Shown here: positions 1-5,430 of the stretch, in pieces | Layout: every line of letters starts with the position of its first letter | How positions within the stretch are numbered: position 1 is the first letter of the stretch | Assembly: GCA_018266965.1 (NCBI GenBank) | Contig: JAFDZJ010000382.1 | Location: 1-6,820, forward strand | From: Bacteroidota bacterium | Lineage (GTDB): Bacteria; Bacteroidota; Bacteroidia; Flavobacteriales; Weeksellaceae | Direction of reading: 5' to 3' | DNA: 6,820 nt | Position numbers and translations under genes: made by a program | The notes under the pieces: generated by a model | Seen by the model: the letters and a program-made list of their open reading frames with translations, nothing else | The model's database searches: none | Told to the model about the DNA's origin: nothing

Positions 1-2
1 AA

Positions 3-104
3 AAAATTTTTGTTTCTGGTCTAAACAAATTATCAAAGAAAAAATTTGGAATAATAGTAGAAAATGTTAATAAAATAGAAGATTTTCACGAAAAAATAAT
101 TTAG
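3..104 (+). CDS. 3' end of an unidentified upstream gene (partial)
   Basis: An open frame enters from the left edge and ends at the TAG at 102-104, giving 33 residues that end in IEDFHEKII. The composition (Lys, Ile, Asn, Glu and Val mixed with hydrophobics, including a stretch FGIIVENVNKIEDF) looks like a real globular C-terminus and not an out-of-frame read. The stop lies only 5 bases before the ATG of rmuC, with no terminator or promoter between them, so the two are probably co-transcribed. I do not recognise the family from this fragment. Coding status is inferred from frame, composition and tight spacing; the left flank would settle it. Confidence 0.55.
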   Translation, partial: KIFVSGLNKLSKKKFGIIVENVNKIEDFHEKII

Positions 105-109
105 TACAA

Positions 110-1564
110 ATGGAAATTTTATACATAATCATAGGAATTGTCTTGGGTAGCCTCACGATATACTTCATTTTGAAATCCAACCATATTTCCAAAGAAAAAT
201 ACGACAGTTTGAATTTAGAAAAAACTGAACTCAAAATTCAATTGGATAATCATATTGATAAATTAAATGATTTAGAACAAAATTGGAATAAGGAGAAAGA
301 AATTTATCAGTCTATTTTTGAAAAAAATATTAACCTGGAAAAATTAACTTCCGGATTAGAGTCCGACAACAAACATAATATCCAACAGATAGAACAATTG
401 CAATCGGAAATTGACAACCACTTTATTCATCAAAAAAAAATTGAAGAAGAAAAAAACGAGTTGCAAATTCAAAAATCCGATTTGAATGCAAAAAATATCC
501 ATTTACAACAATTGATGGAAAACCAAAAAGAGGAGCTTTCACAATTGCAAGAAATGGCAAAAACAGAATTTCAGAATTTGGCAAATAAAATTTTGGAAGA
601 GAAATCCGAGAAATTCACACTGCAAAATCAACAAAATATAAAGACATTGTTGAATCCTTTACAAGAAAAAATATCGGAATTTGAGAAAAAAGTTGAAAAT
701 ACACATAAAGAAAGTATAGACTATCATGCTGCACTTCGACAACAGATTATTGGCTTGAAAGAACTAAACCAACAAATGAGTAAGGAAGCTGTAAACCTTA
801 CTAAAGCACTAAAAGGCGATAATAAAATCCAAGGAAATTGGGGCGAATTAATCCTTGAAAATGTTTTAGAAAAATCTGGACTGGACAAAGGCAGAGAATA
901 TGAAGTGCAAAAAAGCCACAATACAGAAGATGGAAGATTGCAACCCGATGTAATCATCAATTTACCCGATGGTAAAAAAATGATTATTGACTCCAAAGTT
1001 TCGCTCAACGCTTATGAAAGATGGGTAAACGAGGAAGATGACACACAGAAAATTCAATTTTTACAAGAACATCTGAATTCTCTAAAAAGACATATTGAAC
1101 AGTTAAGCGAAAAAAATTATCAAAATCTTTATCAAATAGAAAGTCCAGATTTTGTATTGCTTTTCGTTCCTGTAGAACCTGCATTTGCTTTAGCTATTAA
1201 TACAGATAACCAACTGTATAACAAGGCTTTCGAAAAAAACATTATATTGGTTACTCCCACAACTCTTTTGGCAACGCTGAAAACTATCGATAGTATGTGG
1301 ACAAATAAAAAACAACAAGACAATACCATAGAAATCGCAAGACAAGCTGGTGCTTTGTATGACAAATTCGAAGGCTTTGTACAAGATTTAATAAAACTTG
1401 GTAAAAAAATGGACGATGCAAAGTCCGATTACGAATCTGCAATGAATAAATTGGTAAACGGAAAAGGAAATTTGGTTGTTAGCACTCAAAAATTAAAAAT
1501 AATGGGAGCAAAAGCTAAAAAAAGTTTACCCGATAATATCCTGAACAGAGCGGAAGAAGAGTAA
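110..1564 (+). CDS. rmuC: RmuC family DNA recombination protein
   Basis: The 484-residue product has the standard RmuC layout and a length close to that of the E. coli protein. Residues 3-21 form an N-terminal membrane anchor. Residues about 25-230 are a long, Lys/Glu/Gln/Asn-rich coiled coil. The conserved RmuC domain then runs from about 235 to 470. Visible hallmarks are GNWGELILENVLEKSGL (242-258), LQPDVIINLPDGKKMIIDSK (277-296; D280, D294 and K296 fit a PD-(D/E)xK nuclease fold), FVPVEPAFALAI (352-363) and VTPTTLLATLKTI (381-393). In E. coli, RmuC limits inversions at short inverted repeats; its biochemical activity is not well defined, so a nuclease role is an inference from the fold. 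The start is the only nearby ATG, it precedes the membrane segment directly, and it has no Shine-Dalgarno motif. A run of nine A lies in the coding region at 432-440. A hexamer repeat array starts right after the stop codon. Confidence 0.95.
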   Translation: MEILYIIIGIVLGSLTIYFILKSNHISKEKYDSLNLEKTELKIQLDNHIDKLNDLEQNWNKEKEIYQSIFEKNINLEKLTSGLESDNKHNIQQIEQLQSEIDNHFIHQKKIEEEKNELQIQKSDLNAKNIHLQQLMENQKEELSQLQEMAKTEFQNLANKILEEKSEKFTLQNQQNIKTLLNPLQEKISEFEKKVENTHKESIDYHAALRQQIIGLKELNQQMSKEAVNLTKALKGDNKIQGNWGELILENVLEKSGLDKGREYEVQKSHNTEDGRLQPDVIINLPDGKKMIIDSKVSLNAYERWVNEEDDTQKIQFLQEHLNSLKRHIEQLSEKNYQNLYQIESPDFVLLFVPVEPAFALAINTDNQLYNKAFEKNIILVTPTTLLATLKTIDSMWTNKKQQDNTIEIARQAGALYDKFEGFVQDLIKLGKKMDDAKSDYESAMNKLVNGKGNLVVSTQKLKIMGAKAKKSLPDNILNRAEEE

Positions 1565-1636
1565 AGTTAAGATTGAGGTTAAGGTTAAGGTTAAGGTTAA
1601 GATTGAGGTTAAGGTTAAGATTGAGGTTAAGATTTA
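1565..1636 (+). repeat. Hexamer tandem repeat array (GGTTAA/GATTGA), 12 units
   Basis: Twelve consecutive 6-base units begin on the base after the rmuC stop codon and end 10 bases before the methyltransferase ATG. With A for GGTTAA and B for GATTGA, the order is A', B, A, A, A, A, B, A, A, B, A, A'', where A' is AGTTAA and A'' is GATTTA. The B unit differs from A at two positions (2 and 5) that always change together, which suggests growth by copying multi-unit blocks. In the rmuC frame every unit carries a stop (TAA or TGA). In the methyltransferase frame the array reads as an open Val-Lys/Ile-Glu repeat that ends at TAG 1635-1637. It fills almost the entire gap between the two genes. Confidence 0.95.
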
Positions 1637-1646
1637 GAATAGAGAT

Positions 1647-2411
1647 ATGATAGAGAGCTTACAAAATGATAAAATAAAATTTCTTTATAGGCTGAATGAT
1701 GATAACAGATTTAGGAAAAAATCTAAAATTGTTGTGGTGGAAGGCAAACAAGAAAACGAAAGAGCATTGCAATTTGGTTTTGAAATTATAGAATATTTTC
1801 TCTGTGAAAATATCTTTGGTGATGATTTGCCCAAAGGGAAAATAAATTTGGTGAACGAAAAAGTATATGAAAAAATAGCGTACAGAGGAAGTACAGAAGG
1901 TATTGTTGGATTGTACAAAACACCGGAAAAAAGTCTTATGGATTTCCTACCGAAAGAAAACTCGTCTGTAATAATTGTAGAAGGAATAGAAAAACCAGGG
2001 AATCTAGGAGCTATCCTTAGAAGCTGTGAAGCTTTTGGGATAGATTTATTAATAGTTGCCGAAAGCAAAACAGATTTGTACAATCCTAATGTTATCCGAT
2101 CTAGTGTCGGTTGTCTGTTTGGTATGAATGTATTTAGCTGTACTAACCAAGAAGCATTCTTGTTTTTGCAAAAAAATAATATAAAAACTTTTTCCACTTA
2201 TATGAGTAAAGAAGCGAAAGAAATTCAAAATATAAATTTAAGGGAGAGTGTTGCATTGCTATTTGGTACGGAACATTCTGGTATTAGTGATTTTTGGCTG
2301 GATAAATCCGAAAATATAATAATTCCTATGGTCGGAACAATTGATTCCCTCAACCTTAGTAATGCAGTTGCAATCGCTAGTTATGAAATACTACGACAAA
2401 AAAAAGCATAA
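1647..2411 (+). CDS. TrmH/SpoU family RNA 2'-O-ribose methyltransferase
   Basis: The 254-residue product belongs to the SPOUT superfamily, which transfers a methyl group from S-adenosylmethionine to a ribose 2'-OH in tRNA or rRNA. An N-terminal domain (about 1-100) resembles the L30e-like substrate-binding domain of this family and contains VVEGKQENERAL (30-41). The catalytic knotted domain (about 105-252) shows all three SpoU motifs: motif 1 KPGNLGAILRSCEAFGID (116-133) with N119 and R125, motif 2 LLFGTEHSGIS (204-214) with E209, and motif 3 IPMVGTIDSLNLSNAVAIASYE (226-247), whose S234, N236 and N239 fit the cofactor knot. All key residues are present, so it should be active. Sequence alone does not say whether the target is 23S rRNA (RlmB-like) or tRNA, so no symbol is given. 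The ATG follows the hexamer array; GAATAGAG upstream is at best a weak ribosome site. Only a hairpin separates it from the convergent lipoprotein gene. Confidence 0.93.
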   Translation: MIESLQNDKIKFLYRLNDDNRFRKKSKIVVVEGKQENERALQFGFEIIEYFLCENIFGDDLPKGKINLVNEKVYEKIAYRGSTEGIVGLYKTPEKSLMDFLPKENSSVIIVEGIEKPGNLGAILRSCEAFGIDLLIVAESKTDLYNPNVIRSSVGCLFGMNVFSCTNQEAFLFLQKNNIKTFSTYMSKEAKEIQNINLRESVALLFGTEHSGISDFWLDKSENIIIPMVGTIDSLNLSNAVAIASYEILRQKKA

Positions 2412-2414
2412 AAA

Positions 2415-2438
2415 AACCGTTTCCTTTCAGAAACGGTT
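2415..2438. terminator. Bidirectional intrinsic terminator
   Basis: A perfect 9-bp inverted repeat, AACCGTTTC / GAAACGGTT, is separated by a 6-base loop (2424-2429). Read on the plus strand it starts 4 bases after the methyltransferase stop codon and is followed by AGTTTTGTT. Read on the minus strand it lies 21 bases after the lipoprotein stop codon and continues the stem with a run of T (complement of 2411-2416). The location between two convergent genes fits a shared terminator, with the stronger U-tract serving the minus-strand gene. Confidence 0.85.
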
Positions 2439-2459
2439 AGTTTTGTTAGAGGTTGTTAA

Positions 2460-2771
2460 TTATTTTTTAACAGCTTCTTTAACTTCTTTTGCAGCATCTT
2501 TAACTTCGTTAGCAGCACCTTTTGCAGCATCTTTTACATCAGTTGCAGCAGCTTTCACATCAGAAGCAGCTTTAGTAGCAGCGTCAGCTGGAGTAGTAGC
2601 AGGAGTTGCAGTAGAGTCTGCAGCTGGAGCAGCTGGAGTTGCAGTAGAATCAGCAGCTGGAGCAGTAGTAGCAGTAGAGTCTGCGTTTGCTGTTGTGTTT
2701 TCAGCTTCAGTTTTTTTACAAGCAACTAGAGAGATTGCAGCGATAGCAGCTACGAACAATGATTTTTTCAT
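2460..2771 (-). CDS. Small Ala-rich repeat lipoprotein, function unknown
   Basis: The 103-residue product begins with a signal peptide (MKKSLFVAAIAAISLVAC) whose lipobox LVAC puts the lipidated cysteine at residue 18, so it should be membrane-anchored through a lipid. After a charged tether (KKTEAEN) come three near-identical blocks built on ADSTAT (30-61, period 10-11 residues) that look disordered. The C-terminal part (62-103) is an Ala/Lys/Glu/Asp helix with a repeating seven-residue pattern, [D/E]VK[D/E]AAK, reminiscent of LEA-like or YtxH-like amphipathic helices. I recognise similar short lipoproteins from Flavobacteriia only as hypotheticals. The ATG at 2771 precedes a classic signal peptide and has no Shine-Dalgarno motif. 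Its Ala-heavy composition makes it locally more GC-rich than its neighbours. It ends at the shared hairpin and starts opposite the membrane-regulator gene. A stress or envelope role is only a guess. Confidence 0.85.
   Translation of the reverse strand: MKKSLFVAAIAAISLVACKKTEAENTTANADSTATTAPAADSTATPAAPAADSTATPATTPADAATKAASDVKAAATDVKDAAKGAANEVKDAAKEVKEAVKK
2586..2684. repeat. Imperfect 30-33 base direct repeats inside the lipoprotein gene
   Basis: The motif GCAGTAGAGTCTGC occurs at 2608-2621 and 2671-2684, with a variant GCAGTAGAATCAGC at 2641-2654; spacings are 33 and 30 bases. The flanking GGAGCAG/GGAGTAG bases repeat too. On the minus strand they encode the three ADSTAT-containing blocks. 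All periods are multiples of 3, so gain or loss of a unit would keep the frame and change only the tether length. Confidence 0.8.
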
Positions 2772-2838
2772 AATAATTAAAATTTAAATTTGTTTGTTAA
2801 AATTGTTTTAATGTTTGTGTTCGTTTATTTGAACAGGA

Positions 2839-2873
2839 CAAATGTATGGCAAGAAAAAAATTTTGCATAGAAA
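2839..2873 (-). promoter_or_regulatory. Putative Bacteroidetes-type promoter for the Ala-rich lipoprotein
   Basis: On the minus strand the bases 2839-2846 read TACATTTG, which matches the -7 consensus TAnnTTTG. The best -33 candidate is TTTC (complement of 2870-2873), 23 bases upstream, so that half is weak. Transcription would start around 2832, giving a leader of about 60 bases before the ATG at 2771. The assignment rests on consensus and position only. Confidence 0.5.
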
Positions 2874-2892
2874 ATTAATTGTAATATCTTTG
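2862..2892 (+). promoter_or_regulatory. Putative Bacteroidetes-type promoter for the membrane protein/lipoprotein pair
   Basis: TTTG at 2862-2865 and TATCTTTG at 2885-2892 match the Bacteroidetes -33 (TTTG) and -7 (TAnnTTTG) elements, separated by 19 bases, which is a standard spacing. Transcription would begin near 2899, giving a leader of about 50 bases before the TTG start at 2950. The -33 region lies back-to-back with the minus-strand promoter, and the -7 element is partly inside the palindrome at 2889-2908. Confidence 0.7.
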
Positions 2893-2908
2893 TAAAATGA
2901 TTTACAAA
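2889..2908. promoter_or_regulatory. Perfect palindrome over the -7/+1 region, candidate operator
   Basis: TTTGTAAA (2889-2896) and TTTACAAA (2901-2908) are perfect inverted repeats separated by ATGA. The left arm contains the TTTG of the putative -7 element, and the centre lies at the predicted transcription start. A dimeric repressor bound here would block the promoter. There is no T-run, and the arms are too AT-rich for a terminator, so an operator is the better reading. The binding protein is unknown; the product of the gene at 2950 is one candidate for autoregulation. Confidence 0.55.
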
Positions 2909-2949
2909 ACAAATATACTGATAACCAATATTTTAAATAAAATATAAAT

Positions 2950-4086
2950 TTGAACCCATTGGATATTTTACACTTCGAGCAACTGAAAAACGAAGTTCAA
3001 GCACAATATTTAACAAAACATAACCCCTCTTATGATGAAATTTCTAAGTGGAAGGGAATTGATATTATATATTTTCAAGAAGATTTAAGAAAAATTGCAA
3101 AAGCCAATATTTCAGAAAAGTCTTTTTATACTTATTTTAAAACCAAACCTGTTACCAAAATTCCTAGGATAGATTTGCTTAATTTGTTGAGTATATACTG
3201 TGGTTATGCTAGTTGGTACGAATTCAAAAAGAAGAATCTTTTCGAAAATGAGTCTGTTGAGGAAATTGAATTAGAAGAAAATAATATTGATTCTATCAAC
3301 GAAACAGAAAAATTACCAAGTAGAGTGGAAGTTTCTGAAGAAACTAATCTTTTAACAGTAGAATCGCCTAAAGAAATTCTTATTTTACAAAATAGAAATA
3401 CTGATAATGAGTTAATTAGCACTAATCCAGTAATTCATACAATTGATGAAAAGAAAAAAGTAAATTCAATTGTAAAACAATATTTTTGGGTTGCTTTTTC
3501 TGTAATATTATTGTGTTTGGTTACTTTTTTTGCTTTTAAGGACAAATTTATTTCCAAACAATATACTTATAAATTTATAGATGCTGATAGAAATAGTAAT
3601 ATAAATGCGGATTTGGATGTGAAAATCCTTAACAAAAACGAATCTCCTATCCTTATAAAGGTACTTCCTAACCAGCCTTTTGTATATACTACTAAAAATA
3701 AGGAACTTACAATGGTAGTTTCCTCTCCTTACTACAAATCGGATACTATACAAAGAAATCTGACCACCGCACCAGAAACTGAAAGTATAGAACTGAAACC
3801 GAATGATTATGCAATTATGTTGTATTATTATTCTAAATCCATAAAAGATTTAAAGAAAAAAAGAGAAAACCTTGACAATCTTATCAACAATAATGCAATT
3901 ATATATCAAGTGTTTGATAATGAGAAGTATGGTGTTGAAACCATGGACAAGCAACGATATATAAGTTTGGTAACATTACCAACTACTTCTTTGGAAAATC
4001 TTGATGTGATAGATATTGTAGGAGATAAGAAAGGTAAAATTAATATGATAAAATTTAAAATTACAAGCAATGAAAATAGTAAATAA
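2950..4086 (+). CDS. Single-pass membrane protein with possible HTH-like cytoplasmic domain, function unknown
   Basis: The 378-residue product starts at TTG 2950. An in-frame TAA at 2938 excludes a more distant start, and the first in-frame ATG is codon 255, so TTG is needed to make the N-terminal half. Residues 1-97 form a compact domain (ISEKSFYTYFKTKP at 54-67, IPRIDLLNLLSIYCGYASWYEF at 71-92) that I recognise only from unnamed Bacteroidetes proteins. Its helical pattern, and a phrase resembling 'which fold, which position' helices of small HTH regulators, make DNA binding possible but unproven. Residues 98-172 are an acidic, probably disordered linker. Residues 177-196 form one transmembrane helix (FWVAFSVILLCLVTFFAF). 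The remainder (197-378) is beta-rich and, with Lys-rich flanks at the helix, should lie outside the inner membrane. The gene overlaps the following lipoprotein gene by 17 bases, indicating co-translation. It has its own promoter with a palindrome. It could be a membrane-bound one-component regulator. Confidence 0.8.
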   Translation: MNPLDILHFEQLKNEVQAQYLTKHNPSYDEISKWKGIDIIYFQEDLRKIAKANISEKSFYTYFKTKPVTKIPRIDLLNLLSIYCGYASWYEFKKKNLFENESVEEIELEENNIDSINETEKLPSRVEVSEETNLLTVESPKEILILQNRNTDNELISTNPVIHTIDEKKKVNSIVKQYFWVAFSVILLCLVTFFAFKDKFISKQYTYKFIDADRNSNINADLDVKILNKNESPILIKVLPNQPFVYTTKNKELTMVVSSPYYKSDTIQRNLTTAPETESIELKPNDYAIMLYYYSKSIKDLKKKRENLDNLINNNAIIYQVFDNEKYGVETMDKQRYISLVTLPTTSLENLDVIDIVGDKKGKINMIKFKITSNENSK

Positions 4087-4651
4087 GCTACTTTTTTTAG
4101 CATTTTCGATATTGTTAGTTGTTTCTTGCAATAACAAGTCCGATGAAAAAAGTGATTTGGATAAATTGAGACAAAGTAATAACAAAAAGTCCTATCCTGT
4201 TACAAAAATGGATAGTTTGCAAGCTATACAATTCATTACGAAACAAAAAATTCAGGATTTGTACGATCTTTCTGCTCTATATACCAATGGAAATAAGGAT
4301 ACAGAAATAGATTCGGTAATCTATGAACAAATGATGGGATATTTTGCTCAACCAGATTCGTCCAAAATTGCAAAGACATTGAAAGAAATGGATAGCTTGA
4401 AGGTAAAAGAAGCCAAAGTCGGAAATATAGAAGTGAGTAAAGAAATCAAAGGTAAAGACACGGTGGATTTGGCAAAATTCAAAGTGGAATATTTCGGTTT
4501 GAACAAAAAATATATTGGAAATTATGATAAGACGGTACAATATATTTTGAAAACTACGCCTGTTCAGTTCAAAAAAGAATTTAAGTTTTACTTTGTCAAT
4601 TTCTATTACAAACCTAAAAAAGACAGTGTTTCGTCTGGTAAAACTAAATAA
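4070..4651 (+). CDS. Lipoprotein encoded with the membrane protein, function unknown
   Basis: The 193-residue product begins with a signal peptide and lipobox (LVVSC), placing the lipid-bearing cysteine at residue 20. The tether is NNKSDEKSDLDK; its acidic/Ser-Lys content resembles, but does not match exactly, the surface-export signals of Flavobacteriia. The mature part is Lys/Asp-rich with helical stretches (47-70, 82-118) and a beta-rich C-terminus (130-181, ending FKFYFVNFYYKP). I do not recognise a named family. The ATG lies inside the 3' end of the preceding gene (17-base overlap, +1 frame), so translational coupling is likely and a joint function with the membrane protein is reasonable: the two extracytoplasmic parts could meet in the periplasm. 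Its last 46 bases overlap the 3' end of the convergent cyclo-ligase gene, and no terminator hairpin separates them. Confidence 0.85.
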   Translation: MKIVNKLLFLAFSILLVVSCNNKSDEKSDLDKLRQSNNKKSYPVTKMDSLQAIQFITKQKIQDLYDLSALYTNGNKDTEIDSVIYEQMMGYFAQPDSSKIAKTLKEMDSLKVKEAKVGNIEVSKEIKGKDTVDLAKFKVEYFGLNKKYIGNYDKTVQYILKTTPVQFKKEFKFYFVNFYYKPKKDSVSSGKTK

Positions 4652-5175
4652 TCCAATGGGATATCTTCTTTTCTGTTATCGGATATTGTAAATTCCGGAG
4701 CAAAATAATTCAATCCTATTTTGATAACAGGTTTTTCTAGTGTTCTGAAAAAACTATCATAATAGCCTTTTCCATACCCAACTCTATTTCCCTTGTTGTC
4801 GCAGTATAATAATGGGGTAATTATATAATCGAAATCTTTTTCTGGGTAGTAATTATCATTATCTGGTTCCCAAATTCCCCATTTATTTTTTTTTAAGATA
4901 GTAGAAGGAAATAGTTCCAAGGAACTTATTTTTTCTCCGGATACTTTTGGTACAAAAATTCTAATCCCTTTTTCAAAAAAATAATCAATAAATAATTGAG
5001 TATTTATTTCGTTGAATTTGTCCATTTTCAAAAATAGGTGTATTTTTTGTCCACTTTTCAAAGGGAATTTAGAAATAAAATTTTCAAAAATCTGTCGAGA
5101 CATCTTATCTCTTTCTGTGGAAGACAGGTTGTTTCTTCTTTGTAAAAATTCTTTCCTTATTTGTGATTTCAACAT
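4606..5175 (-). CDS. 5-formyltetrahydrofolate cyclo-ligase
   Basis: The 189-residue product catalyses the ATP-dependent conversion of 5-formyltetrahydrofolate to 5,10-methenyltetrahydrofolate (EC 6.3.3.2), returning this dead-end folate to the one-carbon pool in the cytoplasm. The diagnostic motif GNRVGYGKGYYD (129-140) is present, as are the N-terminal basic segment KSQIRKEFLQRR (3-14) used in nucleotide binding, WGIWEP (99-104, the family's G-x-x-EP element) and the C-terminal DIPLDYLVLPDE (171-182). Length is normal for the family. The ATG at 5175 has no Shine-Dalgarno motif and lies 18 bases after the ferredoxin stop, so it is probably the third gene of the U32-ferredoxin unit. Names in use include fau, ygfA and mthfs; none is assigned here. 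A run of nine A in the coding strand (4886-4894) and a 46-base tail-to-tail overlap with the lipoprotein gene are the unusual points. Confidence 0.95.
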   Translation of the reverse strand: MLKSQIRKEFLQRRNNLSSTERDKMSRQIFENFISKFPLKSGQKIHLFLKMDKFNEINTQLFIDYFFEKGIRIFVPKVSGEKISSLELFPSTILKKNKWGIWEPDNDNYYPEKDFDYIITPLLYCDNKGNRVGYGKGYYDSFFRTLEKPVIKIGLNYFAPEFTISDNRKEDIPLDYLVLPDETLSFLGL

Positions 5176-5193
5176 GAGGTATTGTAGAAAAAA

Positions 5194-5424
5194 TTAAATT
5201 TCTTTTACCGATATTATGTTTACAGGGCAGGCTTTTGCTGCTTTTTCGCAAGGTTCCAAAGCGGTATGAAAAGGAGTTTTCAATGTGAAAAAACCTTTTT
5301 TGTCTGTGGATTTTAGCAGGACTGATTTGCCGTCTTTTTTGGACATACGAAAATATTCCGGAGCAAATTCTGCACAATAATTACAACCTATACATTTGTC
5401 CCTTTGCAAAGTAATAATAACCAT
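5194..5424 (-). CDS. Small 4Fe-4S ferredoxin
   Basis: The 76-residue product is a cytoplasmic electron carrier. The motif C11-IG-C14-NY-C17, with C66-P near the C-terminus, supplies four ligands for a single 4Fe-4S cluster, as in mono-cluster ferredoxins. A fifth cysteine, C59, lies 7 residues before C66. In some related ferredoxins a non-ligand cysteine in this area pairs with one just after the CxxCxxC motif, but no such partner exists here. The start at ATG 5424 lies 6 bases after the stop of the U32 gene, and the stop lies 18 bases before the cyclo-ligase ATG, so the three genes form one unit. Fe-S dependence of U32 RNA hydroxylation factors makes a partnership with the upstream protein the simplest idea. 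Broader roles in other redox pathways remain possible. Confidence 0.93.
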   Translation of the reverse strand: MVIITLQRDKCIGCNYCAEFAPEYFRMSKKDGKSVLLKSTDKKGFFTLKTPFHTALEPCEKAAKACPVNIISVKEI

Positions 5425-5430
5425 TGTCTA

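Noticed and set aside
1565..1636. Hexamer array as telomere-like or CRISPR-like element
   Set aside because: The unit is not a telomeric repeat, the array is internal to a chromosome between two genes, and there are no spacers between units.
2011..2043. Hairpin CTATCC...AAGCT-GTGA-AGCTT...GGATAG in the methyltransferase gene
   Set aside because: It sits in the codons for catalytic motif 1, has a mismatched internal loop and no U-tract; most likely a by-product of the coding sequence.
2341..2787. Plus-strand open frame of 148 codons rich in Ala, Val and Ser
   Set aside because: It is the antisense of the Ala-rich lipoprotein gene and overlaps the end of the methyltransferase gene and the shared hairpin. 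The low-complexity composition comes from the GCA/GCT repeats, and the minus-strand reading has a clear signal peptide and lipobox.
2910..2917. A second minus-strand -7 match (TATATTTG)
   Set aside because: No -33 element is found at the right distance, and such matches are common in AT-rich DNA.
4913..4926. Palindrome AGTTCC-AA-GGAACT
   Set aside because: It lies within the cyclo-ligase coding sequence far from any start or promoter, so I assign no function.
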